A stretch of 64,000 bases of DNA from Flavobacterium sp. ENC (GTDB lineage Bacteria > Bacteroidota > Bacteroidia > Flavobacteriales > Flavobacteriaceae). The notes beneath the pieces were generated by a model. That model saw only the letters and a program-made list of their open reading frames with translations, searched no databases and had not been told where the DNA came from. Within the stretch, counting starts at the first letter, position 1. Each line of letters starts with the position of its first letter. The stretch spans positions 434,001-498,000 of the forward strand of contig NZ_JAJMOY010000001.1 of NCBI RefSeq assembly GCF_020991415.1, written 5' to 3'. Positions 25,472 through 33,819 of the stretch are shown piece after piece. The position numbers were made by a program, and so were the translations under genes.

Positions 25472-27691
25472 TTAATTCCCTAATTGCAATTGATTTCGAA
25501 CCAATTCAAAATAATTCCCTTTTTGTTCTACTAAAGCCGAATGACTTCCAATTTCAATAATTTTTCCTTTATCTAAAACCACAATCTGATCCGCATTCAT
25601 TACGGTACTTAACCGGTGGGCAATTACAACTACTGTTTTATCTTTGAAAAAGATATCCAGCTTCCGCATAATTTCTTTTTCATTGTTAGCATCCAGGGCA
25701 GAAGTGGCTTCGTCAAAAAACAGAATTTCCGGATTTTTGTAAACGGCCCTTGCAATGAGGAGCCGTTGTTTCTGGCCTGTGCTCATCCCTAATCCTTCAG
25801 CCCCTATTTTTGTGTTGTAGCCCAGTGGCAAACTGCTTATGTATTCCTTTATATTAGCCACATCGGCTGCATAAACCAATCGTTCCTTATTAACCCTGTC
25901 AACGCCAATGGCAATATTATTTGCAATAGTGTCACTAAAAATAAAACCTTCCTGCATAACAGCACCAATATTAGCTCTCCAGGCTTTTTGAGAAATATTT
26001 TTCAGCTGCAGGCTGCCAATTGTTACCTCTCCTTTTTCAGGTTCATAAAATTTCAGCAGTAATTTCATCAGGGTTGTTTTCCCGCTTCCGCTAACACCGA
26101 CAATGGCTGTAACCTTATTGGCCGGAATTACTAAGCTAAGATCATCCAATACGGGGATATCAGATCCCAAATAGCGGTACGATACGTTTTTTATCTCCAG
26201 ATCAGCATTAAAAGGAACTTCAGTAGTCTGCTGTGCTTCCTGCTGGGTTTCATCTTCCTTGTTATGGATTTCAGATAATCTTGCCAGTGAAATTTTAGCA
26301 TCCTGAAGTTCACGGACAAACTCGATAAGCTGTGTAATCGGACCGTTTAAACTGCCTACAATTGAACTTATCGCAAGCATCATACCCAGTGTAATAGAAC
26401 CGTCAATAACCAATTTTGCGGATAAGAAGATGATAAAAATATTTTTAAGCTCATTTATTACAGAGGAGCCAATCGTCTGCGTTTGTTCTAAAACCAGTCC
26501 TTTTATGGAAACCCTGAATAATCTGGCCTGCACATACTCCCAACCCCAGCGCTTTTGCTTCTCGGCATTATGAAGTTTTATTTCCTGCATACCGTTAATG
26601 AGCTCCATTACTTTACTTTGTTCCTGCGATACTTCGGCAAAACGTTTGTAATCCAGAATTTCTCTTCGTTTTAGGAATAAAGTGATCCACACAAAATAAA
26701 GAACACTTCCCGCAAAAAACACAAAAAAGATCTTGAGATTAAAGTAAGCCAGAACTCCCCCCATAACAAACATATTGATTACGGAAAACAATACATTTAA
26801 TGACGAAGTAGTCAGGATTCGCTCTATTCTTCGGTGATCGTTTATACGCTGCATTATATCTCCGGTCATACGAACATCAAAAAAGGAAATCGGCAGGTTC
26901 ATTAGTTTGATAAAGAAGTCTGAAATCAACGAAATATTTATCCGCGTCGAAAGATGGAGTAATATCCAGCTCCGGATGAGTTCTAAACCTATTCTTCCGG
27001 CAAAAAGAAACAATTGCGCAAAAAGAATAAGATATATAAAATGAATGTTTTGATTTTGAATTCCAATATCAACAATACTCTGGGTTAGAAAAGGAAAAAT
27101 CAATTGCAGCAAACTGCTCGCCAGTAGGCCTACACTTAACTGAATCAAAAATGATTTATAGCGTAAAACATATTGTGATAATAATCCGAATCCGAAACTA
27201 TTATTTTCCTCTTTATCAAAATCGGTCTGGAAGAATTTCGGAGTTGCTTCTATCAGCAGTGCAATTCCTTCGGGAGTAGATTCGTCGGCATTGTTCCCTA
27301 TCCAGAATTTAATAAAATCTTCTTTATTATATTCAATTAAACCAAAAGCGGGATCAGAAATATAATAAATACCCCGCTTTATTTTGTAAAGCACTACATA
27401 ATGATTCTGATTCCAATGTAAGACACACGGTAAAGGGGCTTCTTCCAGCCTTTCCGGGCTTAACTTAACACCCAAGGTCCTAAAACCAATTTTCTCAGCT
27501 GCATCGCTTAGAAAAAGCAAATTACTTCCTTCACGAGTTGTTTCACTATGATCTCTCAACTCCTGAATATGGATTGTTTTGCCGTAATGTTTTGCAATAA
27601 TCTTTAAACATGTCGGACCACAATCTTTAAAATCTGCTTGTTTGTAATTGGTGAATTTTTTCAATTCTGAATTGATTTTATGTAATAACAA
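25472..27691 (-). CDS. Peptidase-containing ABC transporter (C39 peptidase, PCAT)
   Basis: 739 residues. The N-terminal C39 cysteine peptidase has QADFKDCGPTCL with catalytic Cys24, NHYVVL with His97, and DPAFG with Asp113, so it is complete. Six membrane helices (about 165-440) follow. The nucleotide-binding domain has Walker A GVSGSGKTT (about 530-540), signature MSTGQKQR, Walker B EILFFDEATSALD and the H-loop AHRLST. The family cuts leaders after GG and exports the core in one process. The two GG peptides around it are the obvious substrates. The next gene downstream is its HlyD partner. Confidence 0.95.
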   Translation of the reverse strand: MLLHKINSELKKFTNYKQADFKDCGPTCLKIIAKHYGKTIHIQELRDHSETTREGSNLLFLSDAAEKIGFRTLGVKLSPERLEEAPLPCVLHWNQNHYVVLYKIKRGIYYISDPAFGLIEYNKEDFIKFWIGNNADESTPEGIALLIEATPKFFQTDFDKEENNSFGFGLLSQYVLRYKSFLIQLSVGLLASSLLQLIFPFLTQSIVDIGIQNQNIHFIYLILFAQLFLFAGRIGLELIRSWILLHLSTRINISLISDFFIKLMNLPISFFDVRMTGDIMQRINDHRRIERILTTSSLNVLFSVINMFVMGGVLAYFNLKIFFVFFAGSVLYFVWITLFLKRREILDYKRFAEVSQEQSKVMELINGMQEIKLHNAEKQKRWGWEYVQARLFRVSIKGLVLEQTQTIGSSVINELKNIFIIFLSAKLVIDGSITLGMMLAISSIVGSLNGPITQLIEFVRELQDAKISLARLSEIHNKEDETQQEAQQTTEVPFNADLEIKNVSYRYLGSDIPVLDDLSLVIPANKVTAIVGVSGSGKTTLMKLLLKFYEPEKGEVTIGSLQLKNISQKAWRANIGAVMQEGFIFSDTIANNIAIGVDRVNKERLVYAADVANIKEYISSLPLGYNTKIGAEGLGMSTGQKQRLLIARAVYKNPEILFFDEATSALDANNEKEIMRKLDIFFKDKTVVVIAHRLSTVMNADQIVVLDKGKIIEIGSHSALVEQKGNYFELVRNQLQLGN

Positions 27692-27931
27692 TATTATACA
27701 AAAATTCTTAAAAAAAGAACATTATAACCTGAATATATCAGATTAAAAATTTAATTCAATAATTTTTTAAGGATGTGACAAAAATAAATCAACTGGCTAT
27801 ATATCAATTAATTAAGATTTACTACGTTCTGTTTTTACTGCAAGTAACAAAGCTAATTGAAGTTTTTACTATTTTAGTTCAATAGTATCCAAATCTACAA
27901 GGTTCACATTTAACCCGGTTCATATTTGTAT

Positions 27932-27964
27932 AAAAAAAAACAGAGGGAATTAACTTCCCTCTGT
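27932..27964 (-). terminator. Rho-independent terminator
   Basis: CAGAGGGAA and TTCCCTCTG form a perfect stem with a 5-6 base loop, followed on the minus strand by nine T residues. It would stop transcripts from the 50-aa peptide region before the ABC transporter gene. Confidence 0.8.
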
Positions 27965-27985
27965 CAGATCTTTATAATAATAATT

Positions 27986-28084
27986 TTAGTAACTAATTTC
28001 TCTAGGAGATGGTACACTGGTTAGTCCTAACCAAATAAAACCAACCAAGTGACCAATTATCCTGAGAATCCCAACACCAATCAT
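27986..28084 (-). CDS. Possible 32-residue hydrophobic peptide
   Basis: From ATG 28084 the frame reads MIGVGILRIIGHLVGFIWLG and then LTSVPSPREISY. That is one membrane-spanning segment of about 20 residues with a polar tail. It lies between the 50-aa GG peptide and the terminator. It has no GG leader. It could be an immunity or holin-like small protein, or a chance frame. Confidence 0.35.
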   Translation of the reverse strand: MIGVGILRIIGHLVGFIWLGLTSVPSPREISY

Positions 28085-28203
28085 CAATGTGGGGATATTT
28101 GCCCAATGTTCCACGATCGAGCGCCTACAAATTCAAAAAAAACATGACTAAATTTTAAATAAGGCTTTATTTTTATTCTAGTTTCTAAAACTGGAAAATC
28201 AAA

Positions 28204-28356
28204 TTATGGACGTATGCAACGCCACGAATCGTATTCACAAATCGATCCCTTAGGACACGTTGCGTCTTCGTAACAGGCAAGACCTCCTTTTATTACTTTT
28301 TTCTCTTCCTTAGTAAGCTCTTTAGCTCCTTCAAGGTTTAATATTTTTTTTAACAT
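28204..28356 (-). CDS. Double-glycine cysteine-rich peptide precursor (50 aa)
   Basis: From ATG 28356 the frame gives a leader MLKKILNLEGAKELTKEEKK followed by VIKGG, and a 25-residue core LACYEDATCPKGSICEYDSW plus RCIRP. Four cysteines (residues 28, 34, 40 and 47) could form two disulfides. The leader is more than half identical to that of the 59-aa peptide at 23574-23753, while the cores differ. The VKOR-thioredoxin gene lies 75 bases upstream on the same strand and the C39 transporter 500 bases downstream. This fits a small disulfide-bonded secreted peptide. Confidence 0.85.
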   Translation of the reverse strand: MLKKILNLEGAKELTKEEKKVIKGGLACYEDATCPKGSICEYDSWRCIRP

Positions 28357-28431
28357 AACTTAAGTTTTTGTGAGTTATACTTCAGCTACTTAGAGACATC
28401 GAAGCTCATGTCTGTATTTTTATTACTTTAT

Positions 28432-29991
28432 TTATGCTATTTTTTCTAAAACTTCTATTTCTTTTTCTTCTACAAAATCATTTAAAAAATATTTCAATTC
28501 GCTTAGCTCATATTCATTGGGAAATATTTTCTCATTGACAATCTTAACAGGTGTATAATTAAAATTATTTTTAGAACACCATTCATATTGTTTTTGTATT
28601 TCCTGGTTTATCAACATGCTTACAGGTTCTGTATGCCATTTTTTCAACCATTTTTTAAGCCCTGTTTTTTTAATATGCCAATCTGAGATTGCTTCTACGG
28701 TTTTCCCCGGCGTTGCCCTGTTTATGGTTAAAAGCCGCTCCACAACAATCTTATAAGGATTATCTATATTTTCCGGATTAACATTAAACAATACATTTAG
28801 AAATATCTTGTCCGGAAATCTTAATACCAGATCAAATGCTTCCTGAAATGTTTTGTGACAATGTCCGCAACTTGGACTTATAATCACAGATAACTTTATT
28901 GCTGCGTTTCTGTTTCCAAAATTCAATCCTCTTAAATCCTCAAATCCTGCAGTGTATGGCACTTTTTTGGATAAAAAATTCAACAAAGAGAAATTTCTTT
29001 TAAACTTTTTCAACTCTTTCAAATCGCTATCCACATTTAGTATATTCTTAATAATGGGTTTTAAAGCCATCCATAATGTTACTAAAAAGACTAATGAGAA
29101 TAAGAACGGAAAAACATTACCTACACTAAAACTCAGTGTAAAAAAATCGGATGCAAACCAAATAACACTTTGTAACAAAATCAGAGATGAAACCGCAAGG
29201 CACATCACACACCATTTTTGAATTTCAAATTTCTGTATCCATATTGATGTAACAACAACCGGAATTGCAAGTAAACTTAGAAAACCAATAAAAATGGCTG
29301 ATTCTGCGGGCTTAAGCAGGATTGCCAAAAAAGCTGAACTGAAAAACAGCAAAGGCAAATCTGAAAAGCCAACCCATTTTCTATTTGAACCATCAAAATT
29401 AAGAACGGAATTACAAGAAGTATTAGGAGTAAGATTACAAATCTTTGAAATAAGACTATTTTTTAAACCCAATTTTTCCTGAACAATTAAAATACTTACG
29501 ATTAATCCTAAAAGCGATGTAATTAAAAATACAGCACTGAAAAAATTATAATTATTATAGAAAAAGGAAAATCCAACTAAAAGAAATAAAGGAACGTAAT
29601 ACTTTACGTTTTTATATTGATCCTGCAATCCGTCTCTTCCTACTATGTTGTTTGGCTCAATCGCTACAATAACACCGTTCCAGTCTAAAAGAAAACTATC
29701 ATACGATATTTTCTGGTTTCCGTTTTTTATAGTTTCGATACGAACATAATCTTTTGTTCTTTGAACCAAAGTCAGCTCTTCTTTAAAATAAGCCAAAAAA
29801 TTAGATGGTAAATTCTCGATCTGTTCTTTCGAAACACGTACTGCAGCATTCTCCACGGACAACAAATCCAACGAATCTGTTATCGCAAACAAGCTTGGAT
29901 AATTTGGGTGAGAAAGAAACAAATCTTTGAACTCATTTTTGATCTCCGAGTACTTGTTAATTAGAAGAAATTTCTGAACCAGTTTTAACAT
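28432..29991 (-). CDS. VKOR-thioredoxin fusion with degenerate C39-like N-terminus
   Basis: 519 residues. Residues 1-125 resemble a C39 peptidase-like domain (HPNYPSLFAITDSLD) but have no catalytic Cys, so they may bind leaders or be inert. A vitamin K epoxide reductase domain with about four membrane helices follows (about 130-315), with paired Cys185/Cys193 and CVMC at 261-264. The C-terminal thioredoxin domain has the active site CGHC at 375-378. VKOR-Trx fusions oxidise cysteines outside the cytoplasm and pass electrons to quinone. Next to cysteine-rich exported peptides, disulfide formation in those peptides is the likely job. The N-terminal domain is what links this subtype to peptide export loci. 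Confidence 0.88.
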   Translation of the reverse strand: MLKLVQKFLLINKYSEIKNEFKDLFLSHPNYPSLFAITDSLDLLSVENAAVRVSKEQIENLPSNFLAYFKEELTLVQRTKDYVRIETIKNGNQKISYDSFLLDWNGVIVAIEPNNIVGRDGLQDQYKNVKYYVPLFLLVGFSFFYNNYNFFSAVFLITSLLGLIVSILIVQEKLGLKNSLISKICNLTPNTSCNSVLNFDGSNRKWVGFSDLPLLFFSSAFLAILLKPAESAIFIGFLSLLAIPVVVTSIWIQKFEIQKWCVMCLAVSSLILLQSVIWFASDFFTLSFSVGNVFPFLFSLVFLVTLWMALKPIIKNILNVDSDLKELKKFKRNFSLLNFLSKKVPYTAGFEDLRGLNFGNRNAAIKLSVIISPSCGHCHKTFQEAFDLVLRFPDKIFLNVLFNVNPENIDNPYKIVVERLLTINRATPGKTVEAISDWHIKKTGLKKWLKKWHTEPVSMLINQEIQKQYEWCSKNNFNYTPVKIVNEKIFPNEYELSELKYFLNDFVEEKEIEVLEKIA

Positions 29992-30214
29992 CTTTTGGTG
30001 GCATTTAAATCATAACTACGATGCAAATATTGTAGTTTTTATTTGAAAAAAATGCCTTTGTATGTACTTTTTATTAATTATAGCACATACAATTTATAAA
30101 TTATACCAGTCTGAATAAAACACTTAAACAACTGTATTACAATAAATTAAACTAAATTTACATGTCATAAAATCTCAAAAAGCCCATTCTCGATTAAGGG
30201 TTTTGCTTTTTGTC

Positions 30215-30222
30215 TAGTTTTG
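30215..30222 (+). promoter_or_regulatory. Candidate -7 box for the GNGNGNG peptides
   Basis: TAGTTTTG matches TANNTTTG, 28 bases before the first peptide start. A TTG at the right distance was not seen. Confidence 0.35.
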
Positions 30223-30250
30223 AAAAAGTTAAACCATAACACTCAAAAAC

Positions 30251-30397
30251 ATGACAAAAAAAAAATTAAAATTCGAAGATTTTGAAGTAGAAAAATTATC
30301 TGAAAATCAGCAAAAAAATGTACTTGGGGGAAATATTCCTGAGGAAGAAAAAGATCCGGTTCGGGGTCCGGGAGGTAATGGAAATGGAAATGGATAA
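30251..30397 (+). CDS. Double-glycine RiPP-type precursor with GNGNGNG tail (48 aa)
   Basis: Frame from ATG 30251: the leader begins MTKKKLKFEDFEVEKLSENQ and ends in NVLGG. The 21-residue core is acidic, then DPVRGPGGNGNGNG. The leader pattern LKFEDF.VEKL...Q..VLGG resembles Bacteroidota natural-product precursors of the TIGR04149 kind. There are no cysteines. A second peptide with the same leader and tail follows at 30444. No radical SAM or lanthipeptide enzyme is next to it, so any modification enzyme would lie elsewhere. Confidence 0.8.
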   Translation: MTKKKLKFEDFEVEKLSENQQKNVLGGNIPEEEKDPVRGPGGNGNGNG

Positions 30398-30443
30398 ATT
30401 AAAATTAAACCGATAAAATGAATAACTTTAATAAATGAATATT

Positions 30444-30611
30444 ATGAAAATTAAAAAGTTAAAATTCGAAGATTTCAAAACTGAAAAAATAAATAAAGAC
30501 CAACAAAAAATGGTACGGGGCGGTGATCCGACTGGCGGAGAAGATCCAATAGACGGAAAAGATCCTATCAGAGGAGGAGGAGGTACCGGCAACGGAAATG
30601 GAAACGGCTAA
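30444..30611 (+). CDS. Double-glycine RiPP-type precursor with GNGNGNG tail (55 aa)
   Basis: Frame from ATG 30444; an upstream in-frame ATG at 30435 adds MNI. Leader MKIKKLKFEDFKTEKINKDQ ends in MVRGG. The 28-residue core is rich in Gly, Asp and Pro: repeated (G)EDP / KDPIRG, then GGGGTGNGNGNG. It shares the LKFEDF leader box, the DP[VI]RG element and the tail with the 48-aa peptide, so the two are paralogues. Gap between them is 46 bases. Confidence 0.8.
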   Translation: MKIKKLKFEDFKTEKINKDQQKMVRGGDPTGGEDPIDGKDPIRGGGGTGNGNGNG

Positions 30612-30640
30612 GGTCTCCTGAAAGAATTATTGAAAAATAA

Positions 30641-32386
30641 TTAAATATTATTCGCAAACTGAGCTGGAGATACTCCAGTTCTTTTGCGAAATGATTTCGC
30701 AAAAGATACTGCATTTTTAAACCCTACACTTTCTGCAATAGCCTGGGTAGAGTATTTGCGATACATATGATTCGTAATCATCTCATTGATTACGTAATTA
30801 ATTTTAAGCTCATTAGAATATTCGCCAAACGATTTTCCAAATCTCTTATTTACTACATACGACAAATACGTCGTGTTCGTTTTTATCTTTTTGGCTACAT
30901 AAGACAAGGTAAAATCAGCATTTAAGTATTCCAGTTTGTTTTCTAATGCCAGTAGCTTTTCAACGATTTTATTCTCTTTAGCCTCGTCAATACTCAGATT
31001 CGCATTTTCTTTCTTCAGTAATACATCTTCCTCCTGCTCCACTGCAGCAATCTGGACCTGGGGATTTTCTTTTTTCTCCAGATTAGCTTTAAATTCTTCA
31101 ATAAGTGCATTCATTTTTTTATGCGCCTTATTTTTATCCCTGATATTTTTAATCAGTAAAAAGACAATTCCAATAACCAGTAAAACATAGAAAACTTTGA
31201 GTGCTTTGTTCAATAAAACATCATTTTCATATTTTTTCTGAATACTGACCATCTCATTACTCAAATCACCCGTTCCCAATTTATAATTGACCTCTAAAGC
31301 CTCATTGTTTAATTTTGCTTCCGATTTCTCATAATTATCCAGGTAGATTTTGGAATGTTTGAAAGCCAGTTCAGGCTCTTTCTTTATATTATAAATTTTT
31401 GCCTGATAATAATTGGACTTTAAAAAACTTTCATCTTTCCTGTTATCCAGTGTCGAAACAGAATCTACCTTTTTGAAAAAAACCAGTGCTTTATCATACT
31501 TTTTTATTTCATAATACAGATTCCCCAAATTATAGGTGGCAATTTTATACTCTCTTTTAAAATTATTCTGCTGCGCAAAAAATATAATATTGTAATACGT
31601 TTTTTCCGCATTCTTAAAATCATTTTTCATATAATAAACATTCCCTAAACTTATTTTAGCGGAAATATTATTCATGGGTAAATTTTGGGAATAGGAAACT
31701 GTTTTCTGATAAAAATAAGCTGCCGAATCAAGTAATCGTATTTGATTCTGGTTTTTCATATACCAACTTTCATAAGACCCTGCCAGGGTAAGATTATTAT
31801 TACTCTTTATCGTATGAAACTGGTCTTTGGTATAAAAGCTTTCATTTTTGTCTATGAACTCATTGATCTGTTTTAAGTTTTTTATCGCAAGCTGATAGTT
31901 ACCAATCGCATCGTTAATAAAAGCGATATTGCTTTTGAATTTCACAATCTGGATAATATCTTCTATCTGAACAGAAATTTTCATCCCTTTCTGGTAATTC
32001 TCAAGGGCAGCACTATAATCGCCTTTAGCGGCATCTATTAATCCGCCATAATTGTACAAATAAGATTTAAGCTGAATTTTATCTCTGGATTCCGGCATTT
32101 TATCTAAATACTGAAATGCGAGTTTGTATTTTTCTGTGGATTTTGCGGTCTTGTCTTTTAATTGAAATAAATAAGCCAATGCAACATTTGCAAAGGCCAT
32201 ATGCTTATAATTGTCCGATTTGGCCATTTTATAAGCGTATACTTCAGCACTATCTCTATTTGCGTTAAGATTTAAACGTATTTTATCCTGCAAGAGCAAA
32301 TATTCTTGTTCTGTTAACTCTTTCTTCTGTTGGGCAAAAGAATTATTCAGGACAAAAAAAAGTAAAAAAGAGATGATCAGCCTCAT
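30641..32386 (-). CDS. Membrane-anchored TPR-AraC transcriptional regulator
   Basis: 581 residues. A signal or anchor segment (MRLIISFLLFFVLNNSFAQQ) comes first, then tetratricopeptide repeats over about 20-370 facing the periplasm. A membrane helix follows near 393-412 (VFYVLLVIGIVFLLI), then a cytoplasmic coiled coil and a C-terminal AraC helix-turn-helix (LSYVAKKIKTNTTYLSYVVN ... AQFANNI). This architecture passes a periplasmic protein-binding signal straight to DNA. It converges on the GNGNGNG peptide genes, so control of the peptide locus is plausible but not shown. Confidence 0.88.
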   Translation of the reverse strand: MRLIISFLLFFVLNNSFAQQKKELTEQEYLLLQDKIRLNLNANRDSAEVYAYKMAKSDNYKHMAFANVALAYLFQLKDKTAKSTEKYKLAFQYLDKMPESRDKIQLKSYLYNYGGLIDAAKGDYSAALENYQKGMKISVQIEDIIQIVKFKSNIAFINDAIGNYQLAIKNLKQINEFIDKNESFYTKDQFHTIKSNNNLTLAGSYESWYMKNQNQIRLLDSAAYFYQKTVSYSQNLPMNNISAKISLGNVYYMKNDFKNAEKTYYNIIFFAQQNNFKREYKIATYNLGNLYYEIKKYDKALVFFKKVDSVSTLDNRKDESFLKSNYYQAKIYNIKKEPELAFKHSKIYLDNYEKSEAKLNNEALEVNYKLGTGDLSNEMVSIQKKYENDVLLNKALKVFYVLLVIGIVFLLIKNIRDKNKAHKKMNALIEEFKANLEKKENPQVQIAAVEQEEDVLLKKENANLSIDEAKENKIVEKLLALENKLEYLNADFTLSYVAKKIKTNTTYLSYVVNKRFGKSFGEYSNELKINYVINEMITNHMYRKYSTQAIAESVGFKNAVSFAKSFRKRTGVSPAQFANNI

Positions 32387-32499
32387 TTATTTTGTTTTTG
32401 GAACTCAAAAATAGTTTATAAATAACCAATAAACTAAAATTAATTCGTCTTATTCTTATTTATTTTTATTTGATGATGCTAAAATATAACAAATTACCT

Positions 32500-32531
32500 T
32501 TGTTTTGTTATATTTTTATTGCGTAAATTTG
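32500..32531 (+). promoter_or_regulatory. Promoter of the acyl-CoA dehydrogenase gene
   Basis: TTG at 32500-32502 and TAAATTTG at 32524-32531 have a 21-base gap, a full match to the Bacteroidota consensus, 20 bases before the ATG. Confidence 0.65.
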
Positions 32532-32551
32532 TTTTGTAAAACTAACTAAAG

Positions 32552-33733
32552 ATGAAACCAGACTTATTTCAGGCCCCGGATTATTACAACCTTGACGATT
32601 TATTGACAGACGAGCACAAATTGGTTCGTGATTCAGCACGTGCATGGGTAAAAAGAGAAGTTTCTCCTATTATAGAAGAATATGCTCAAAAAGCAGAATT
32701 TCCTAAACAAATTATTAAAGGGCTTGGGGAAATTGGTGGTTTCGGACCTTATATTCCTGAAGAATATGGCGGTGCAGGATTAGACCAGATTTCGTACGGA
32801 TTAATCATGCAGGAAATCGAGCGTGGTGATTCCGGTGTGCGATCTACTTCGTCTGTGCAGTCTTCCTTAGTAATGTACCCAATCTGGAAATACGGAAACG
32901 AAGAACAAAGAATGAAATACCTGCCAAAACTGGCAACCGGTGAATTTATGGGATGTTTTGGCCTTACAGAACCTGACCATGGTTCTGATCCGGGAAGTAT
33001 GATTACCAATTTTAAAGATATGGGTGACCATTACCTTCTAAATGGTGCCAAAATGTGGATTTCGAATGCGCCATTTGCTGATATTGCAGTAGTATGGGCC
33101 AAAGATGAAACCGGCAGAATCCATGGTTTAATTGTAGAACGCGGTATGGAAGGTTTTTCTACTCCGGAAACACATAACAAGTGGTCTCTTCGTGCCTCCT
33201 CAACAGGAGAATTGATTTTTGACAATGTAAAAGTTCCCAAAGAAAACCTTTTACCGAATAAATCTGGTTTGGGTGCACCCCTTGGCTGTTTAGATTCAGC
33301 GAGATACGGAATCGCCTGGGGAGCAATCGGAGCTGCAATGGACTGTTACGATACAGCACTTCGTTATGCTAAAGAACGTATTCAGTTTGGAAAACCAATT
33401 GCAGGTACTCAGTTACAGCAAAAAAAATTAGCCGAAATGATTACCGAGATCACAAAAGCACAATTGCTAACCTGGCGTTTAGGCGTTTTAAGAAATGAAG
33501 GAAAAGCAACGACTGCACAGATTTCGATGGCCAAAAGAAATAATGTAGACATGGCTATTCATATCGCCCGTGAAGCCAGACAAATGCTTGGCGGAATGGG
33601 AATTACAGGCGAATATTCTATTATGCGTCACATGATGAATCTCGAAAGTGTGATTACTTATGAAGGCACACACGATATACATTTATTAATTACGGGAATG
33701 GATGTTACTGGAATTCCAGCATTTAAATCGTAA
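32552..33733 (+). CDS. Acyl-CoA dehydrogenase, probably glutaryl-CoA dehydrogenase
   Basis: 393 residues of the FAD-dependent acyl-CoA dehydrogenase fold. CFGLTEPDHGSDPGSM and WISNAPFADIAVVWAK bind FAD. The catalytic base is Glu371 in TYEGTHDIHLLITG. That C-terminal motif and the TEPDHGSDPGSM variant resemble glutaryl-CoA dehydrogenases (lysine and tryptophan breakdown) more than straight-chain enzymes. Substrate remains an inference. It is monocistronic, with a terminator just after it. Confidence 0.88.
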   Translation: MKPDLFQAPDYYNLDDLLTDEHKLVRDSARAWVKREVSPIIEEYAQKAEFPKQIIKGLGEIGGFGPYIPEEYGGAGLDQISYGLIMQEIERGDSGVRSTSSVQSSLVMYPIWKYGNEEQRMKYLPKLATGEFMGCFGLTEPDHGSDPGSMITNFKDMGDHYLLNGAKMWISNAPFADIAVVWAKDETGRIHGLIVERGMEGFSTPETHNKWSLRASSTGELIFDNVKVPKENLLPNKSGLGAPLGCLDSARYGIAWGAIGAAMDCYDTALRYAKERIQFGKPIAGTQLQQKKLAEMITEITKAQLLTWRLGVLRNEGKATTAQISMAKRNNVDMAIHIAREARQMLGGMGITGEYSIMRHMMNLESVITYEGTHDIHLLITGMDVTGIPAFKS

Positions 33734-33766
33734 TCAACTATTAAAATATATACAAAATCAATATAA

Positions 33767-33797
33767 AAAAGCTTCTTCTTACCGGGAAGCTTTTTAT
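33767..33797 (+). terminator. Terminator after the acyl-CoA dehydrogenase gene
   Basis: AAAAAGCTTC and GAAGCTTTTT form a perfect stem around about 10 bases, ending in a T run. The following TATCTTTG starts inside its tail. Confidence 0.8.
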
Positions 33798-33802
33798 CTT
33801 TG
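33795..33802 (+). promoter_or_regulatory. Candidate -7 box of the DUF3050 gene
   Basis: TATCTTTG followed by CG is the commonest form of the Bacteroidota -7 box, 17 bases before the ATG. The -33 element is hidden or absent because the preceding bases form the terminator stem. Confidence 0.45.
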
Positions 33803-33819
33803 CGTCAAAATTTACAAAA

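Larger units (their letters stand above)
27692..28203. other. Gap between transporter and 50-aa peptide gene
   Basis: Contains a minus-strand terminator (27932-27964) and one tiny hydrophobic frame (27986-28084). Otherwise AT-rich with no recognised feature. Confidence 0.6.

Noticed and set aside
30251..30611. Assigning the GNGNGNG peptides to a lanthipeptide or radical-SAM class
   Set aside because: No modifying enzyme gene is in the window, so only the precursor-like leader can be supported.
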